Source: Maritalea porphyrae (lineage in GTDB: Bacteria; Pseudomonadota; Alphaproteobacteria; Rhizobiales; Devosiaceae). From it: a stretch of 64,000 bases of DNA. Where the stretch lies: NCBI RefSeq assembly GCF_027213965.1, contig NZ_JAPWGX010000003.1:124001-188000 (forward strand). The letters are read 5' to 3'. Shown one piece after another: positions 47,523 to 56,439 of the stretch. The position numbers were made by a program, and so were the translations under genes. Under the pieces are notes generated by a model. That model had not been told where the DNA came from. It saw nothing but the letters and a program-made list of their open reading frames with translations, and did not search any database. Position 1 is the first letter of the stretch, and every line of letters starts with the position of its first letter.

Positions 47523-48407
47523 ATGGCGCAACGCGCATTGTTGATAGCGGGTCCTACCGCAAGCGGCAAGACAGCGATGGCGATTGAGCGTTCGGCGGAA
47601 GAGAAATCGCTGATCATCAATACTGATTCAATGCAGGTCTATGATGTGCTCAATGTCATTTCTGCGCGCCCAAATGCACAAGAAATGGCGCAAGCGGCGC
47701 ACCGTATGTATGGCTATGTGCCACCGGTGACGCGGTTTTCAACCGGGGCGTGGCTGCGTGATGTTCAAGCATTGATTCAAGGCGAGGGTGCTAACTACGA
47801 GAAGCTTATTTTTGTTGGTGGCACAGGGCTTTACTTTGATGCGTTGATAAATGGATTCGCGCAGATACCCGACGTACCTCAAGAAGTGATTCAACAAGTT
47901 GAAGAGATGATTCAACCGCTAGATGCAGATCAGCGGGCCAAATTGTTGGCTCAAAAAGACCCCGCAATGGCGAAGCGCTTGCAAGCGCCTGATCCGCAGC
48001 GCGTTGCGCGGGCCATATCTGTCATGGAAGCTACAAACAAATCGTTAGCGCATTGGCAAGACGAGCCAAATGAACCTTCAATTCTTGAGGGCTTTGAACT
48101 TGAGAAAATTGTGCTCAATCCCGAACGCGATATTTTGCGCAACCGGATTGCAAAGCGTTTTGGTTTGATGATGCAAGCAGGTGCGATTGAAGAAGTTGAG
48201 GCGATCACAGCCCTAGGCCTTGATCCCACATTGCCCGCCATGCGTGCCATTGGGGTGCCGGAAATTTCTGCCTATTTGCGCGGCGATATGACACTGGACG
48301 AGGCGAGGGAGAAATCAATTATCGCCACGCAACAATATGCCAAGCGTCAACGCACGTGGTTTCGCAATCGCATGACGGACTGGCAGTGGGTTGACCCTTT
48401 GGCATAA
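47523..48407 (+). CDS. miaA: MiaA, tRNA dimethylallyltransferase
   Basis: 294 residues. P-loop GPTASGKTA at about 9-17; DSMQVYDVLNV and the motif FVGGTGLYFDALINGF are diagnostic. It prenylates adenine 37 of tRNAs reading UNN codons. ATG 47523, divergent from serB. Confidence 0.95.
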   Translation: MAQRALLIAGPTASGKTAMAIERSAEEKSLIINTDSMQVYDVLNVISARPNAQEMAQAAHRMYGYVPPVTRFSTGAWLRDVQALIQGEGANYEKLIFVGGTGLYFDALINGFAQIPDVPQEVIQQVEEMIQPLDADQRAKLLAQKDPAMAKRLQAPDPQRVARAISVMEATNKSLAHWQDEPNEPSILEGFELEKIVLNPERDILRNRIAKRFGLMMQAGAIEEVEAITALGLDPTLPAMRAIGVPEISAYLRGDMTLDEAREKSIIATQQYAKRQRTWFRNRMTDWQWVDPLA

Positions 48408-48475
48408 AGACCTATTTTGGTTCGCACTTTGTCTAATGCAGCTATTTGGGTTGCGTAATCTTTCGGAACATTTCA

Positions 48476-49693
48476 ATGCATTCTTTTATTGATAAGTGGC
48501 GGCGCTTGCCGCGGATCGCCTATATTTTTGGAGTATCGAACTTTGTAATTGCGGCTGGCGCATTTGTGATGCCGTTCCTTACATTGATGCTGACCAAGAA
48601 ATTGGGCATGTCGACACTTGAGGCTGCGTTCTACGTCAATATTGTTTTCGTCGCCTATGTGCCCGCCACCATTTTGGGCGGCTGGCTGACCGATCGAATT
48701 GGACGCAAGACGGTTTATATTGGTGCCATTTGTTTGGAGATTTTGGCAACGGCTTGTGCGGGCTTTTATGCCAATCAGTTTGAGCTGATCTATTTTTTGT
48801 TTGCCATAGCTTTTATGAACGGGATGGTGAGCCCGGTGATGCAGGCTTGGCAGGCTGATTACTCAACACCAGAAAACAGGCAAATGGTTTTTGGCACGTC
48901 CTATTTCGGCTGGAACCTTGGTTTTGCTATTGGCCCTGCGGTGGCTGGATTGTTGTTCAACAACCACTTCCAATTGATGTTTTGGGGCGACGCCTTCACC
49001 ACGTTTTGTGCGATGGTGTTGATCTTGTTTTTGTTGCCGCACGAAAAGCCAGAGCAAACAGAAACAGAAAGCCCGGAGCGAGAGGCCGAAAAAGCGCATG
49101 AAGGCGGCATGTGGTCCTTATTGCTGTCGCGCCCACGCCTATTGTTGTTTGCGCTTGTGGGTTATTTCTTAAACCTTATCTATGGGCAGATGGCGTTTAG
49201 CGTGCCAATCCATTTGGACGCAACCTTTGGGGCAGACGGGCCCGCCATATTTGGACAATTGTGGATGGTCAACGCTTTGATGGTGGTGGTTTTTACACCA
49301 TTTGTTGCGGGCTTATCTGGACGGTATTCAACATATTTCAACATCGCAATTGCGGCGGTTTGTTATGGTATTGGATTTAGTCTTTTGGGCAGCACGAACA
49401 GTTTTATGCTCTTGTCCATGTCGATCGCAGTCTTCACCTTCGGTGAGGTGATGTCAGCAACCAATTCGCAAGCCCACATTGCCAATGAAAGTCCTAAGAA
49501 CTTTCGCGGTCGGATGTCCGGCACGCTCAATCTGCTCATTGGCGCTGGTTATGGCATGAGCCCGCTGTTGAGCGGATTGTTTATCGATAAGTGGGGCATT
49601 GAAATGATTTGGCCCACTGTCTTTGGTATTGGTATGGTGTGCGCGGTGGCAATCTTGTTGATCAGGCCAAAGTCGGTTGTGGCAGCGTCTTAG
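48476..49693 (+). CDS. MFS transporter
   Basis: About 405 residues from ATG 48476, with twelve predicted membrane helices. The loop 2-3 motif GGWLTDRIGRKTVY is the MFS signature. It resembles MdtH-like drug/proton antiporters; substrate unknown. Its last codons overlap the stop of the YbaK gene on the minus strand. Confidence 0.85.
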   Translation: MHSFIDKWRRLPRIAYIFGVSNFVIAAGAFVMPFLTLMLTKKLGMSTLEAAFYVNIVFVAYVPATILGGWLTDRIGRKTVYIGAICLEILATACAGFYANQFELIYFLFAIAFMNGMVSPVMQAWQADYSTPENRQMVFGTSYFGWNLGFAIGPAVAGLLFNNHFQLMFWGDAFTTFCAMVLILFLLPHEKPEQTETESPEREAEKAHEGGMWSLLLSRPRLLLFALVGYFLNLIYGQMAFSVPIHLDATFGADGPAIFGQLWMVNALMVVVFTPFVAGLSGRYSTYFNIAIAAVCYGIGFSLLGSTNSFMLLSMSIAVFTFGEVMSATNSQAHIANESPKNFRGRMSGTLNLLIGAGYGMSPLLSGLFIDKWGIEMIWPTVFGIGMVCAVAILLIRPKSVVAAS

Positions 49694-50166
49694 CGCACAT
49701 CAATTGGGATTGCGCCGGTAATGGATATCAATTCATCGGCGGTGGTTGGGAATACAGAGCGAGGGTGACCAGCTGCGGCCCAAATTTTGCCCAAATCTAA
49801 AAGAGTTTGGTCGATGTAGATGTTGACATTGCCCACTGCGCCGAGTGGTGAAACACCGCCGATTGCGAACCCTGTGTGGGTGCGCACAAAGTCGGCATCG
49901 GCCCGTCCAAGTTTTTCGCCTAATTGCCTGCCCACCCGACGTTCGTGGACGCGGTTGGCACCTGAAACCAGCAGCAGATAAGCTTTGTTCGTCTCTGCGC
50001 CCCTAAACACGAGGGATTTAACGATCTGCGCCACATCAACGCCGAGAGCGTCGGCTGCTTGAAGAGCCGTGTGGGCTAGCTCTTCAAGCTGCACGATTTC
50101 TGCCTTAGAGCCTGAGGCGCGCAGAACTTTGTCTACGCGCTTTTCGGATGCAGAGAGGTCGCTCAT
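49690..50166 (-). CDS. YbaK/EbsC-type aminoacyl-tRNA deacylase
   Basis: 158 residues with the INS/YbaK editing-domain pattern: VAQIVKSLVF with the conserved Lys, then TGFAIGGVSPLG. These trans-editing proteins remove mischarged amino acids from tRNA(Pro) and related tRNAs. It overlaps the M20 peptidase by four bases and is cotranscribed with it. Confidence 0.88.
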   Translation of the reverse strand: MSDLSASEKRVDKVLRASGSKAEIVQLEELAHTALQAADALGVDVAQIVKSLVFRGAETNKAYLLLVSGANRVHERRVGRQLGEKLGRADADFVRTHTGFAIGGVSPLGAVGNVNIYIDQTLLDLGKIWAAAGHPRSVFPTTADELISITGAIPIDVR

Positions 50167-51560
50167 TTTACCTCAGCGATCTTGGCTAAAATGGCAGCAT
50201 GTGAGCGAATGCCGCGTTGTAAGCATGTCAGCTCGTATTTTTCGTTTGGCGAGTGGATATTGTCGTCGGACAGGCCAAAACCAACCATCACGCTGTCCAG
50301 ACCCAATGTTTCTTTGATTTGGCCAACAGCTGGGATTGAGCCGCCCATGCCGGTCAGTTTGGTCGGGTTGTCAAACTCATGATCCAGACCTGCTTTTGCC
50401 GCTTTTAGGTAGGGGCTATCAACAGGCAGCTTAACGGCTACACCTGTGCCGTGGTTTTTCAGGGTCATCGTGAAATCTTTTGGCAAGCGCTCTTTAAAGA
50501 ACGCCTCCAAGTTTTTCAAAATGGCGTGCGGGTCTTGGTTGCCGACCAGACGGCAAGACAGTTTAAGGCTGGCTTTTGAGGCGATGACCGTTTTGTGGCC
50601 TTCGCCAATATAGCCGCCCCACATGCCGTTAACGTCGCAGGTTGGTCGCGCCCAAAGTTTTTCAAGCGCTGTAAACTCAGGCTCGCCCGCTGGACCCGAC
50701 AGGCCAATTTCGCCGAAGAAACCAGCATCATCGTGCTTGAGCGCTGCAAGCTCGGCGCGTTCTTCTTGGGTGAGGGTTGGTACGCCCTCGTAGAAGTCTC
50801 TGATTTGGACTTTGCCGTTTTCATCATGCAATTGCGCGACGATTGAGGAGATGGCGTGCAGCGGATTGACCACAGTGCCACCGTACATGCCTGAATGCAG
50901 GTCGCGCGTCGGGCCTGTGATGCTGATTTCTGCGTCGAGCAGGCCGCGCAACGAATAGGTAATGGCTGGGGTATCAATGTCCCACATGCCCGTGTCGCAC
51001 ACGACGCACAGATCAGCCTTTAAGAGGTCTTTATTCGCCTCAAGAAAGCCAGCGAGACTTGGGCTGCCTGTTTCTTCTTCGCCCTCAAGCATGATTTTGA
51101 CGTTGCAGGGCAAATCGCCAGCGATCTCAATCCAGGCACGAAAGGCTTCGATGAAAGTCATCACTTGGCCCTTATCGTCTTGTGCGCCACGAGCGACAAG
51201 CTTTTTGCCATATTTGCTGTCTTTGATGACAGGCTCAAATGGTGCGGTTTCCCACAACTCGAATGGGTCGCCCGGTTGCACGTCGTAGTGACCATAATAA
51301 AGGGTGGTTGGCGCATCCACCGTTTTGGAATTGCGTTCTGCGTAAAGAACCGGGTGTCCCGCTGTTTCAATCAGCTTGATTTCGAACCCAAGCGCGGCCA
51401 GTTGGTCGGCCATCCAATTGGCTGCGCGTAACACCTCTGCGTCAAATTGAGAATCTGTGCTGACGGAAGGTATCTTGAGCCATTCGATTAGGCGATCAAC
51501 AGAGTGATCAAAGTTGTCGTCAATATAGCTTGTGACAGCAGCAAGTTTATTCAAAGTCAT
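50163..51560 (-). CDS. M20-family dipeptidase
   Basis: About 465 residues from ATG 51560. Zinc ligands fit the family: YYGHYDVQPGDP (His, Asp), DKGQ, EGEEETGSPS (Glu pair) and the final His near SPNEKYE. A lid/dimerisation domain lies in the middle (RDLHSGMYGG). Cytosolic dipeptide hydrolysis is likely. Start chosen for the family N-terminus; an extension to 51632 looks unlikely. Confidence 0.9.
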   Translation of the reverse strand: MTLNKLAAVTSYIDDNFDHSVDRLIEWLKIPSVSTDSQFDAEVLRAANWMADQLAALGFEIKLIETAGHPVLYAERNSKTVDAPTTLYYGHYDVQPGDPFELWETAPFEPVIKDSKYGKKLVARGAQDDKGQVMTFIEAFRAWIEIAGDLPCNVKIMLEGEEETGSPSLAGFLEANKDLLKADLCVVCDTGMWDIDTPAITYSLRGLLDAEISITGPTRDLHSGMYGGTVVNPLHAISSIVAQLHDENGKVQIRDFYEGVPTLTQEERAELAALKHDDAGFFGEIGLSGPAGEPEFTALEKLWARPTCDVNGMWGGYIGEGHKTVIASKASLKLSCRLVGNQDPHAILKNLEAFFKERLPKDFTMTLKNHGTGVAVKLPVDSPYLKAAKAGLDHEFDNPTKLTGMGGSIPAVGQIKETLGLDSVMVGFGLSDDNIHSPNEKYELTCLQRGIRSHAAILAKIAEVK

Positions 51561-51692
51561 ATAGTGTTCCGGTGATTTTGGACCATTTGGTCCACAGGGG
51601 GAGAATGTTGCTTTTGTCATCTTTGCTTTCAAATTTGGTTGGACCAGTCAAGTAAAAACGTCGTGCCGAACGGATTTGGGGTAAATTGGGGC

Positions 51693-51721
51693 TTGACCGA
51701 TAAATTTCTGGCCCTTACCAA
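51693..51721 (+). promoter_or_regulatory. Likely promoter of the ilv leader
   Basis: TTGACC (51693-51698), a 17-base spacer and TACCAA (51716-51721). The -10 is poor, but transcription from about 51728 would give a leader starting shortly before the leader peptide. Confidence 0.4.
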
Positions 51722-51756
51722 TGTTGCCCAACAAGCAATTTATGTAAGGGAGTCCC

Positions 51757-51810
51757 ATGCGGACCGTTCTCGTACTCGTTATTACCTGCACCGGCGGCGC
51801 AAACATCTGA
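51757..51810 (+). CDS. ilvBN leader peptide (attenuator), 17 residues
   Basis: ATG 51757 to TGA 51808-51810 encodes MRTVLVLVITCTGGANI. Six consecutive residues are Val/Leu/Val/Leu/Val/Ile. AAGGGAG (51746-51752) is a good ribosome-binding site. It is followed by a terminator before ilvB. This is the classical design for attenuation in response to charged branched-chain tRNAs. Confidence 0.88.
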   Translation: MRTVLVLVITCTGGANI

Positions 51811-51862
51811 GGAGGTTTGCGAGTGTCGGTGCATGTCTAGGTCCCAAGCGGGGCCTTTTTTT
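51787..51862 (+). promoter_or_regulatory. ilv attenuator: pause hairpin and terminator
   Basis: Pause hairpin: TGCACCG (51787-51793) pairs with CGGTGCA (51827-51833), and inside it CGCAAAC (51798-51804) pairs with GTTTGCG (51815-51821). Terminator: AGGTCCC (51839-51845), loop AAGC, GGGGCCT (51850-51856), then a T-run to 51862. A ribosome stalled at the Val/Leu codons would disturb the pause hairpin. The competing antiterminator pairing is not obvious to me. Confidence 0.8.
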
Positions 51863-51920
51863 ATGACTAAAACGTATCTAAGGTACTCTTGGGTACGGCA
51901 ACTGAGGAGAAGATAGAACG

Positions 51921-53678
51921 ATGGCTCAGCAAATGACCGGTGCAGAAATGGTCATTCAAGCGTTAGTCGATCAGGACGTCGAACACATTTTCGGCTATCC
52001 CGGCGGCGCTGTTTTGCCGATTTACGACGCAATTTTCCAGCAGGACAAAGTCGAGCATATTCTGGTGCGGCACGAACAAGGTGCAACACACATGGCAGAA
52101 GGATATGCGCGCTCAACTGGAAAATGTGGCGTGGTTCTTGTGACATCAGGCCCGGGGGCAACCAACGCGGTTACCGGCCTAGCAGATGCGCTTCTTGATT
52201 CAATTCCCATGGTATGTATCACAGGGCAGGTGCCCACACCGTTGATCGGTTCTGATGCATTTCAGGAGTGTGATACAGTTGGCATCACCCGGAATTGCAC
52301 GAAACACAATTACTTGGTGAAGTCAGTGGAAGATTTGCCTCGGGTTCTGCATGAGGCATTCTATGTGGCCACAAGTGGCCGCCCGGGCCCTGTTGTCATC
52401 GACATTCCAAAAGATGTTCAGTTTGCGCTTGGAAGTTATGCCAAGCCAAACAATGGTTCACATCCAACATACAAGCCGCAAACTGAAGGCGATTTGGAAG
52501 CCATCAAGATGGCGGTTGATTTGATGTTGAAGGCTGAAAAGCCGATCCTTTATACAGGTGGCGGGGTAATCAACTCTGGCCCTGAGGCATCAGTGGAGCT
52601 GCGCGAAATTGCGGAACTAACTGGTTTTCCAGTGACGTCAACATTGATGGGATTAGGCGCCTTTCCAGCGTCGTCTGACCAATGGTTGGGCATGCTTGGC
52701 ATGCACGGCACGTATGAAGCCAACATGGCAATGCATGACTGCGACTTGATGATCTGTGTTGGTGCGCGATTTGACGATCGTATTACAGGCCGCATTGATG
52801 GGTTTTCGCCAAACTCAAAGAAAATCCATATCGATATTGATCCTTCATCCATCAACAAAAACATTGCGGTTGATTTGCCGATTGTTGGCGACTGCGGGTT
52901 TGTGTTGGAAGAAATGGTTCGGATTTGGCGATCACGTACAAACCAACCACGTACAGAAGCATTGTCTGGTTGGTGGAAACAAATCGGGGAATGGCGTGAT
53001 GTGAAATCTTTGCAGTACGCGAAATCCGAAAAGGTTATTAAGCCACAATATGCGATTGAACGCCTTTATGAATTGACCAAAGAACGTGATGTTTACATCA
53101 CGACCGAAGTTGGTCAGCACCAAATGTGGGCCGCGCAGCACTTCCATTTCAATGAGCCGAACCGGTGGATGACATCTGGTGGATTGGGCACTATGGGTTA
53201 TGGGTTGCCCGCAGCGGTTGGTGTGCAAGCAGCGCATCGTGATGCTTTGGTGATCGATATTGCTGGCGAAGCCAGCGTGCAAATGACCATGCAAGAAATG
53301 TCGACGGCGGTTCAATATGGTTTGCCGATTAAAGTCTTCATTTTGAACAATGAACGCATGGGTATGGTGCGTCAGTGGCAAGAATTGCTGCACGGCGGTC
53401 GCTATTCAAGTTCTTATTCTGAAAGCTTGCCAGACTTTGTGAAGATGGCAGAAGCGTTTGGCGCGCACGGTATTCGATGTGAAGACCCGGCCGAATTGGA
53501 CGACAAAATTTTGGAAATGATCAATAGCGACAAACCGGTTCTGTTTGATTGCTGCGTGACCAAAGACGAAAATTGCTTGCCGATGATCCCATCGGGCAAG
53601 GCACACCATGAGATGATTTTGCCGGACACGGCAGATATCGGCAACATCATTGATGAAAAGGGGAAGGTCCTTGTTTAA
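51921..53678 (+). CDS. ilvB: IlvB/IlvI, acetolactate synthase large subunit
   Basis: 585 residues, thiamine diphosphate enzyme. The catalytic Glu lies in HEQGATHMAEGYAR, the FAD region carries GLGAFPASS, and the ThDP motif begins at GGLGTMGYGLPAAVG. It makes acetolactate or acetohydroxybutyrate, the first shared step to Val, Leu and Ile. The ribosome-binding site GAGGAG is about 10 bases upstream. Transcribed through the attenuator; ilvN overlaps the 3' end. Confidence 0.96.
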   Translation: MAQQMTGAEMVIQALVDQDVEHIFGYPGGAVLPIYDAIFQQDKVEHILVRHEQGATHMAEGYARSTGKCGVVLVTSGPGATNAVTGLADALLDSIPMVCITGQVPTPLIGSDAFQECDTVGITRNCTKHNYLVKSVEDLPRVLHEAFYVATSGRPGPVVIDIPKDVQFALGSYAKPNNGSHPTYKPQTEGDLEAIKMAVDLMLKAEKPILYTGGGVINSGPEASVELREIAELTGFPVTSTLMGLGAFPASSDQWLGMLGMHGTYEANMAMHDCDLMICVGARFDDRITGRIDGFSPNSKKIHIDIDPSSINKNIAVDLPIVGDCGFVLEEMVRIWRSRTNQPRTEALSGWWKQIGEWRDVKSLQYAKSEKVIKPQYAIERLYELTKERDVYITTEVGQHQMWAAQHFHFNEPNRWMTSGGLGTMGYGLPAAVGVQAAHRDALVIDIAGEASVQMTMQEMSTAVQYGLPIKVFILNNERMGMVRQWQELLHGGRYSSSYSESLPDFVKMAEAFGAHGIRCEDPAELDDKILEMINSDKPVLFDCCVTKDENCLPMIPSGKAHHEMILPDTADIGNIIDEKGKVLV

Positions 53679-54204
53679 ACCAAGTTGGGATTTAGAACGC
53701 AACCAGCTGGTTGAGCGTCACACATTGACTGTACTTGTCGACAACGAGCCGGGTGTCCTTGCCCGTGTCGTGGGGCTTTTCTCTGCGCGAGGCTTCAATA
53801 TTGACAGCCTCACAGTTTCAGAAACTGAACATGATCGCCATCGGTCGCGCATTACTATCGTGACCGTTGCCACCCCAAAAGTTTTGCTGCAAATCAAATT
53901 GCAGTTGGAACGTTTGGTGCCTGTGCATCGGGTGCATGATTTGACCGCTGAAGGCAAAGCGCTTGAGCGCGAGTTGGCACTGGTTAAGGTTGCGGGCAAA
54001 GGTGAAAACCGCGTTGAGACTCTGCGGTTGGCAGAAGCGTTCCGGGCGAACGTTGTCGATGCATCAATCGATAGTTTTGTGTTTGAGATTACTGGTCGGC
54101 CAAACAAGGTAGAGCAGTTCATCTCTTTGATGCAGCCGCTTGGGCTTGTTGAAGTGGTTCGTACGGGTCTCACCGCGATTTCGCGGGGCAAGGAAGGTAT
54201 GTAG
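53653..54204 (+). CDS. ilvN: IlvN/IlvH, acetolactate synthase regulatory subunit
   Basis: About 183 residues from ATG 53653; a TTG at 53671 after GGGGAAGG is also possible. The N-terminal ACT domain begins TVLVDNEPGVLARVVGLFS, followed by the C-terminal domain found in IlvH. It confers valine feedback inhibition on IlvB. Overlaps ilvB by 26 bases. The operon ends in a terminator without ilvC. Confidence 0.95.
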   Translation: MKRGRSLFKPSWDLERNQLVERHTLTVLVDNEPGVLARVVGLFSARGFNIDSLTVSETEHDRHRSRITIVTVATPKVLLQIKLQLERLVPVHRVHDLTAEGKALERELALVKVAGKGENRVETLRLAEAFRANVVDASIDSFVFEITGRPNKVEQFISLMQPLGLVEVVRTGLTAISRGKEGM

Positions 54205-54229
54205 GCGTATTCGCGTTTGAATTATCGTT

Positions 54230-54263
54230 GGCTGCGCCGAGGTTTTGGCGCAGCCTTTTTTTT
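54230..54263 (+). terminator. Rho-independent terminator after ilvN
   Basis: Perfect stem GGCTGCGCC / GGCGCAGCC with loop GAGGTTTT and eight T residues. The end of the T-run contains the stop codon of the convergent NmrA-like gene. Confidence 0.95.
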
Positions 54264-55155
54264 ATGGTTTTGGCCAGCTTGCAATGTGATCGGCAATGCT
54301 GGTTAGCTTGACGCCAAGAGTTCTCTCAAGACTCTCAATGTCAATAGAAGCGACTGCATCACCACCCGCAATGATGGATTTATAAAGTCCACCTAACCCT
54401 TGGCCCGCGACTTCACTGCCTAAGACCTTGCCGATATAAGCACCAAACTCGTCTGGGTTCTGCGGCGCAAACTCGACTTTTCTGCCGACCCATTGCTCAA
54501 GTTCCTTTGCAAGTTCGGGCCCTGTCATGGGGTTCGGCGAGGCAATTTTGAACACCTGCCCAGCAAGGTCAGGGCGTTCAAGCGCTGCTGCTGCAATAGT
54601 TGCTTGATCTAAATGCGAAACCAGCGCGATTTTTTGGTCCGCCGGTATAGGGGGATAGTTCAGCACACCTTCGCTGTGTAAGCGCGGCACAAAAGGCGGC
54701 ACGAACAGGTTTTCCAAATAGACGGTCGGCAGCAAATAAACGACATTTAAGCCGCTTGCCTGCAGCGTAGACATTATGGCGGTGTTGCCATCAATCATTG
54801 GTGTTGGTGCAAAGCTGTCGCCCGCTGGTCCTGAAGTTGAAAACACCAGAAGCGGCAATTTGGTTTTATGGGCGGCTTCAATAAAGTTTGAAAGCCAAAT
54901 CTCAGGATGAGAAAAATCCATTGGCACAGGAAAGTGCAAGAACGCTGCATCAACTCCTGTCAGGGCGTCGACGACTTGTTGCTTATTCAGCAAATCTGCG
55001 TTGCAATGTTCCAGATTTTGATTGGAAACGCTTTCGTCTTTGGGTGGTAATTTTCTCACAATTGCTCGAACCGAATAGCCCCGATCAAGAGCTTGGGTGA
55101 CGACAGGTCCGGCTTGGGAAGAATTGGCATTAAAGACAGCGACTTTGTAAGTCAT
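54262..55155 (-). CDS. NmrA-like NAD(P)-binding protein
   Basis: 297 residues, atypical short-chain dehydrogenase fold with VFNANSSQAGPVVTQAL at the nucleotide site instead of a strict GxxGxxG. It resembles NmrA/QorB quinone reductases (YtfG). Divergent from an HxlR regulator, as ytfG is from ytfH, suggesting electrophile or quinone stress response. Substrate unknown. Confidence 0.78.
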   Translation of the reverse strand: MTYKVAVFNANSSQAGPVVTQALDRGYSVRAIVRKLPPKDESVSNQNLEHCNADLLNKQQVVDALTGVDAAFLHFPVPMDFSHPEIWLSNFIEAAHKTKLPLLVFSTSGPAGDSFAPTPMIDGNTAIMSTLQASGLNVVYLLPTVYLENLFVPPFVPRLHSEGVLNYPPIPADQKIALVSHLDQATIAAAALERPDLAGQVFKIASPNPMTGPELAKELEQWVGRKVEFAPQNPDEFGAYIGKVLGSEVAGQGLGGLYKSIIAGGDAVASIDIESLERTLGVKLTSIADHIASWPKP

Positions 55156-55227
55156 ACTAGTTCCACTTTGTACGTTGGTTACGATTTAGAACTGTTATAT
55201 ATATGCATAATTGGAAGGTGCGAAAGA

Positions 55228-55253
55228 AGGCACTTTGAGATTTGGTAGGCACT
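55228..55253 (+). repeat. Direct repeat in the NmrA-HxlR intergenic region
   Basis: AGGCACT occurs at 55228-55234 and 55247-55253, a 19-base period, immediately before the HxlR start. It may form part of the regulator's binding site. HxlR proteins usually bind inverted repeats, so this is tentative. Confidence 0.3.
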
Positions 55254-55266
55254 AAAAGGTAACCCT

Positions 55267-55677
55267 ATGGCGGACGATATTGTACAAATGCCCAGTATTT
55301 GCCTTGAGTATCAAGCTTGGGAAAAGGCTGGATATAAAGTGCCATGCGCTGTTCGCAATACGTTGGATCGTATCGGCGACAAGTGGACGGTTTTGGTTGT
55401 TCTGCGGTTGGGCGCTGGGCCGGTTCGATTCCGGGCCTTGCTACGCTCGGTTGACGGTATTTCGCAACGCATGCTGACTGTGACGTTGCGATCTTTGGAA
55501 CGTGATGGTTTAGTACATCGCAAAGTCTACGATACACGTCCGCCAGCGGTTGAATATCGGTTGACGGAGCGTGGAGAAACCCTGCTTCACCCGATCAAAG
55601 TACTAGTTGATTGGACCGCCTTACATGCGAGCGACATCGAGAAGTCGCATATGGATTTTGATTCCTCTGCAGGTTGA
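55267..55677 (+). CDS. HxlR-family transcriptional regulator
   Basis: 136 residues with the winged-helix core: GDKWTVLVVLRLGAGPVRFRAL, then DGISQRMLTVTLRSLERDGLV and the wing VEYRLTERG. A Cys in the PCAVRNTLD segment matches the redox-sensing Cys of HypR/QorR/YodB-type members. It is expected to repress the divergent NmrA-like gene and itself. Confidence 0.9.
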   Translation: MADDIVQMPSICLEYQAWEKAGYKVPCAVRNTLDRIGDKWTVLVVLRLGAGPVRFRALLRSVDGISQRMLTVTLRSLERDGLVHRKVYDTRPPAVEYRLTERGETLLHPIKVLVDWTALHASDIEKSHMDFDSSAG

Positions 55678-55684
55678 GCAACGC

Positions 55685-56266
55685 TTAGATTCTTAGCAAA
55701 GTTTCGTACCCATTTTCGAGCACATGCACGACCCCTTGGGGTTCACCAAGGTCGAGCATTTGCGCTTTGCTAAAGCCGCAATAGATACCGCGGATGACTT
55801 TGCCGACTTGGCCGTGGGATACGGCAATGGTTGGGCCCTTTAGGCTGTTGAGCCAAGATATTGAACGGGCATAGACTTGTTCAAAGGTTTCGCCACCGGG
55901 TGCGCCATAGTACCACTCATATCCCTTTTTACCCTCGAGTTGCTCGGGCATTTCGTTTTCAACTTCAAATCGCGTCATGCCGCCGATTTTGCCCAAATTG
56001 ATTTCTTGGATGCGATCGTCTTCTTTCGGGGCCAAATCAAAGTGCTTTTTGATCCCCTCAGCAGTCTCAAGCGTGCGCCCTAATGGACTGACATATTGGT
56101 CAAAGCCAGATGCAGAGCCAATTTCTCGAAATAGAATGCGGCCCAATTGTTCGGCTTGTGCGCGGCCATTTGCTGTGAGCGGAGAGTTTAGAACGCCTTG
56201 CGTGCGACCTAACACGTTCCATTCGGTTTCGCCGTGGCGCATCAAAAGGATCTTGGGGTAGCTCAC
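55685..56266 (-). CDS. Histidine phosphatase family protein
   Basis: 193 residues. The catalytic motif LMRHGETEWN is near the N-terminus and the second catalytic His lies in IAVSHGQVGKVI. It is similar to phosphoglycerate-mutase-like phosphatases; substrate unknown. Confidence 0.88.
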   Translation of the reverse strand: MSYPKILLMRHGETEWNVLGRTQGVLNSPLTANGRAQAEQLGRILFREIGSASGFDQYVSPLGRTLETAEGIKKHFDLAPKEDDRIQEINLGKIGGMTRFEVENEMPEQLEGKKGYEWYYGAPGGETFEQVYARSISWLNSLKGPTIAVSHGQVGKVIRGIYCGFSKAQMLDLGEPQGVVHVLENGYETLLRI

Positions 56267-56439
56267 AAATATCTCGCTTTATGTGTTTTGGTCGTGCTGG
56301 TGGGTAGGTCCGCTTCTTATGGCTTAGTGGCGATTATTTGTCATCCCTTCGTCTTACTTTACGTGTTGTGTGGTTGCCAGTTGAGGCAAATTCGCATAAC
56401 CCTTTGAATAATCATTCCTTGTAAGTGTGGGGAGATCAG

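Noticed and set aside
51639-51866. 75-codon + strand frame before ilvB
   Set aside because: Out of frame with the leader peptide and running through the attenuator; the 17-codon leader is a better explanation.
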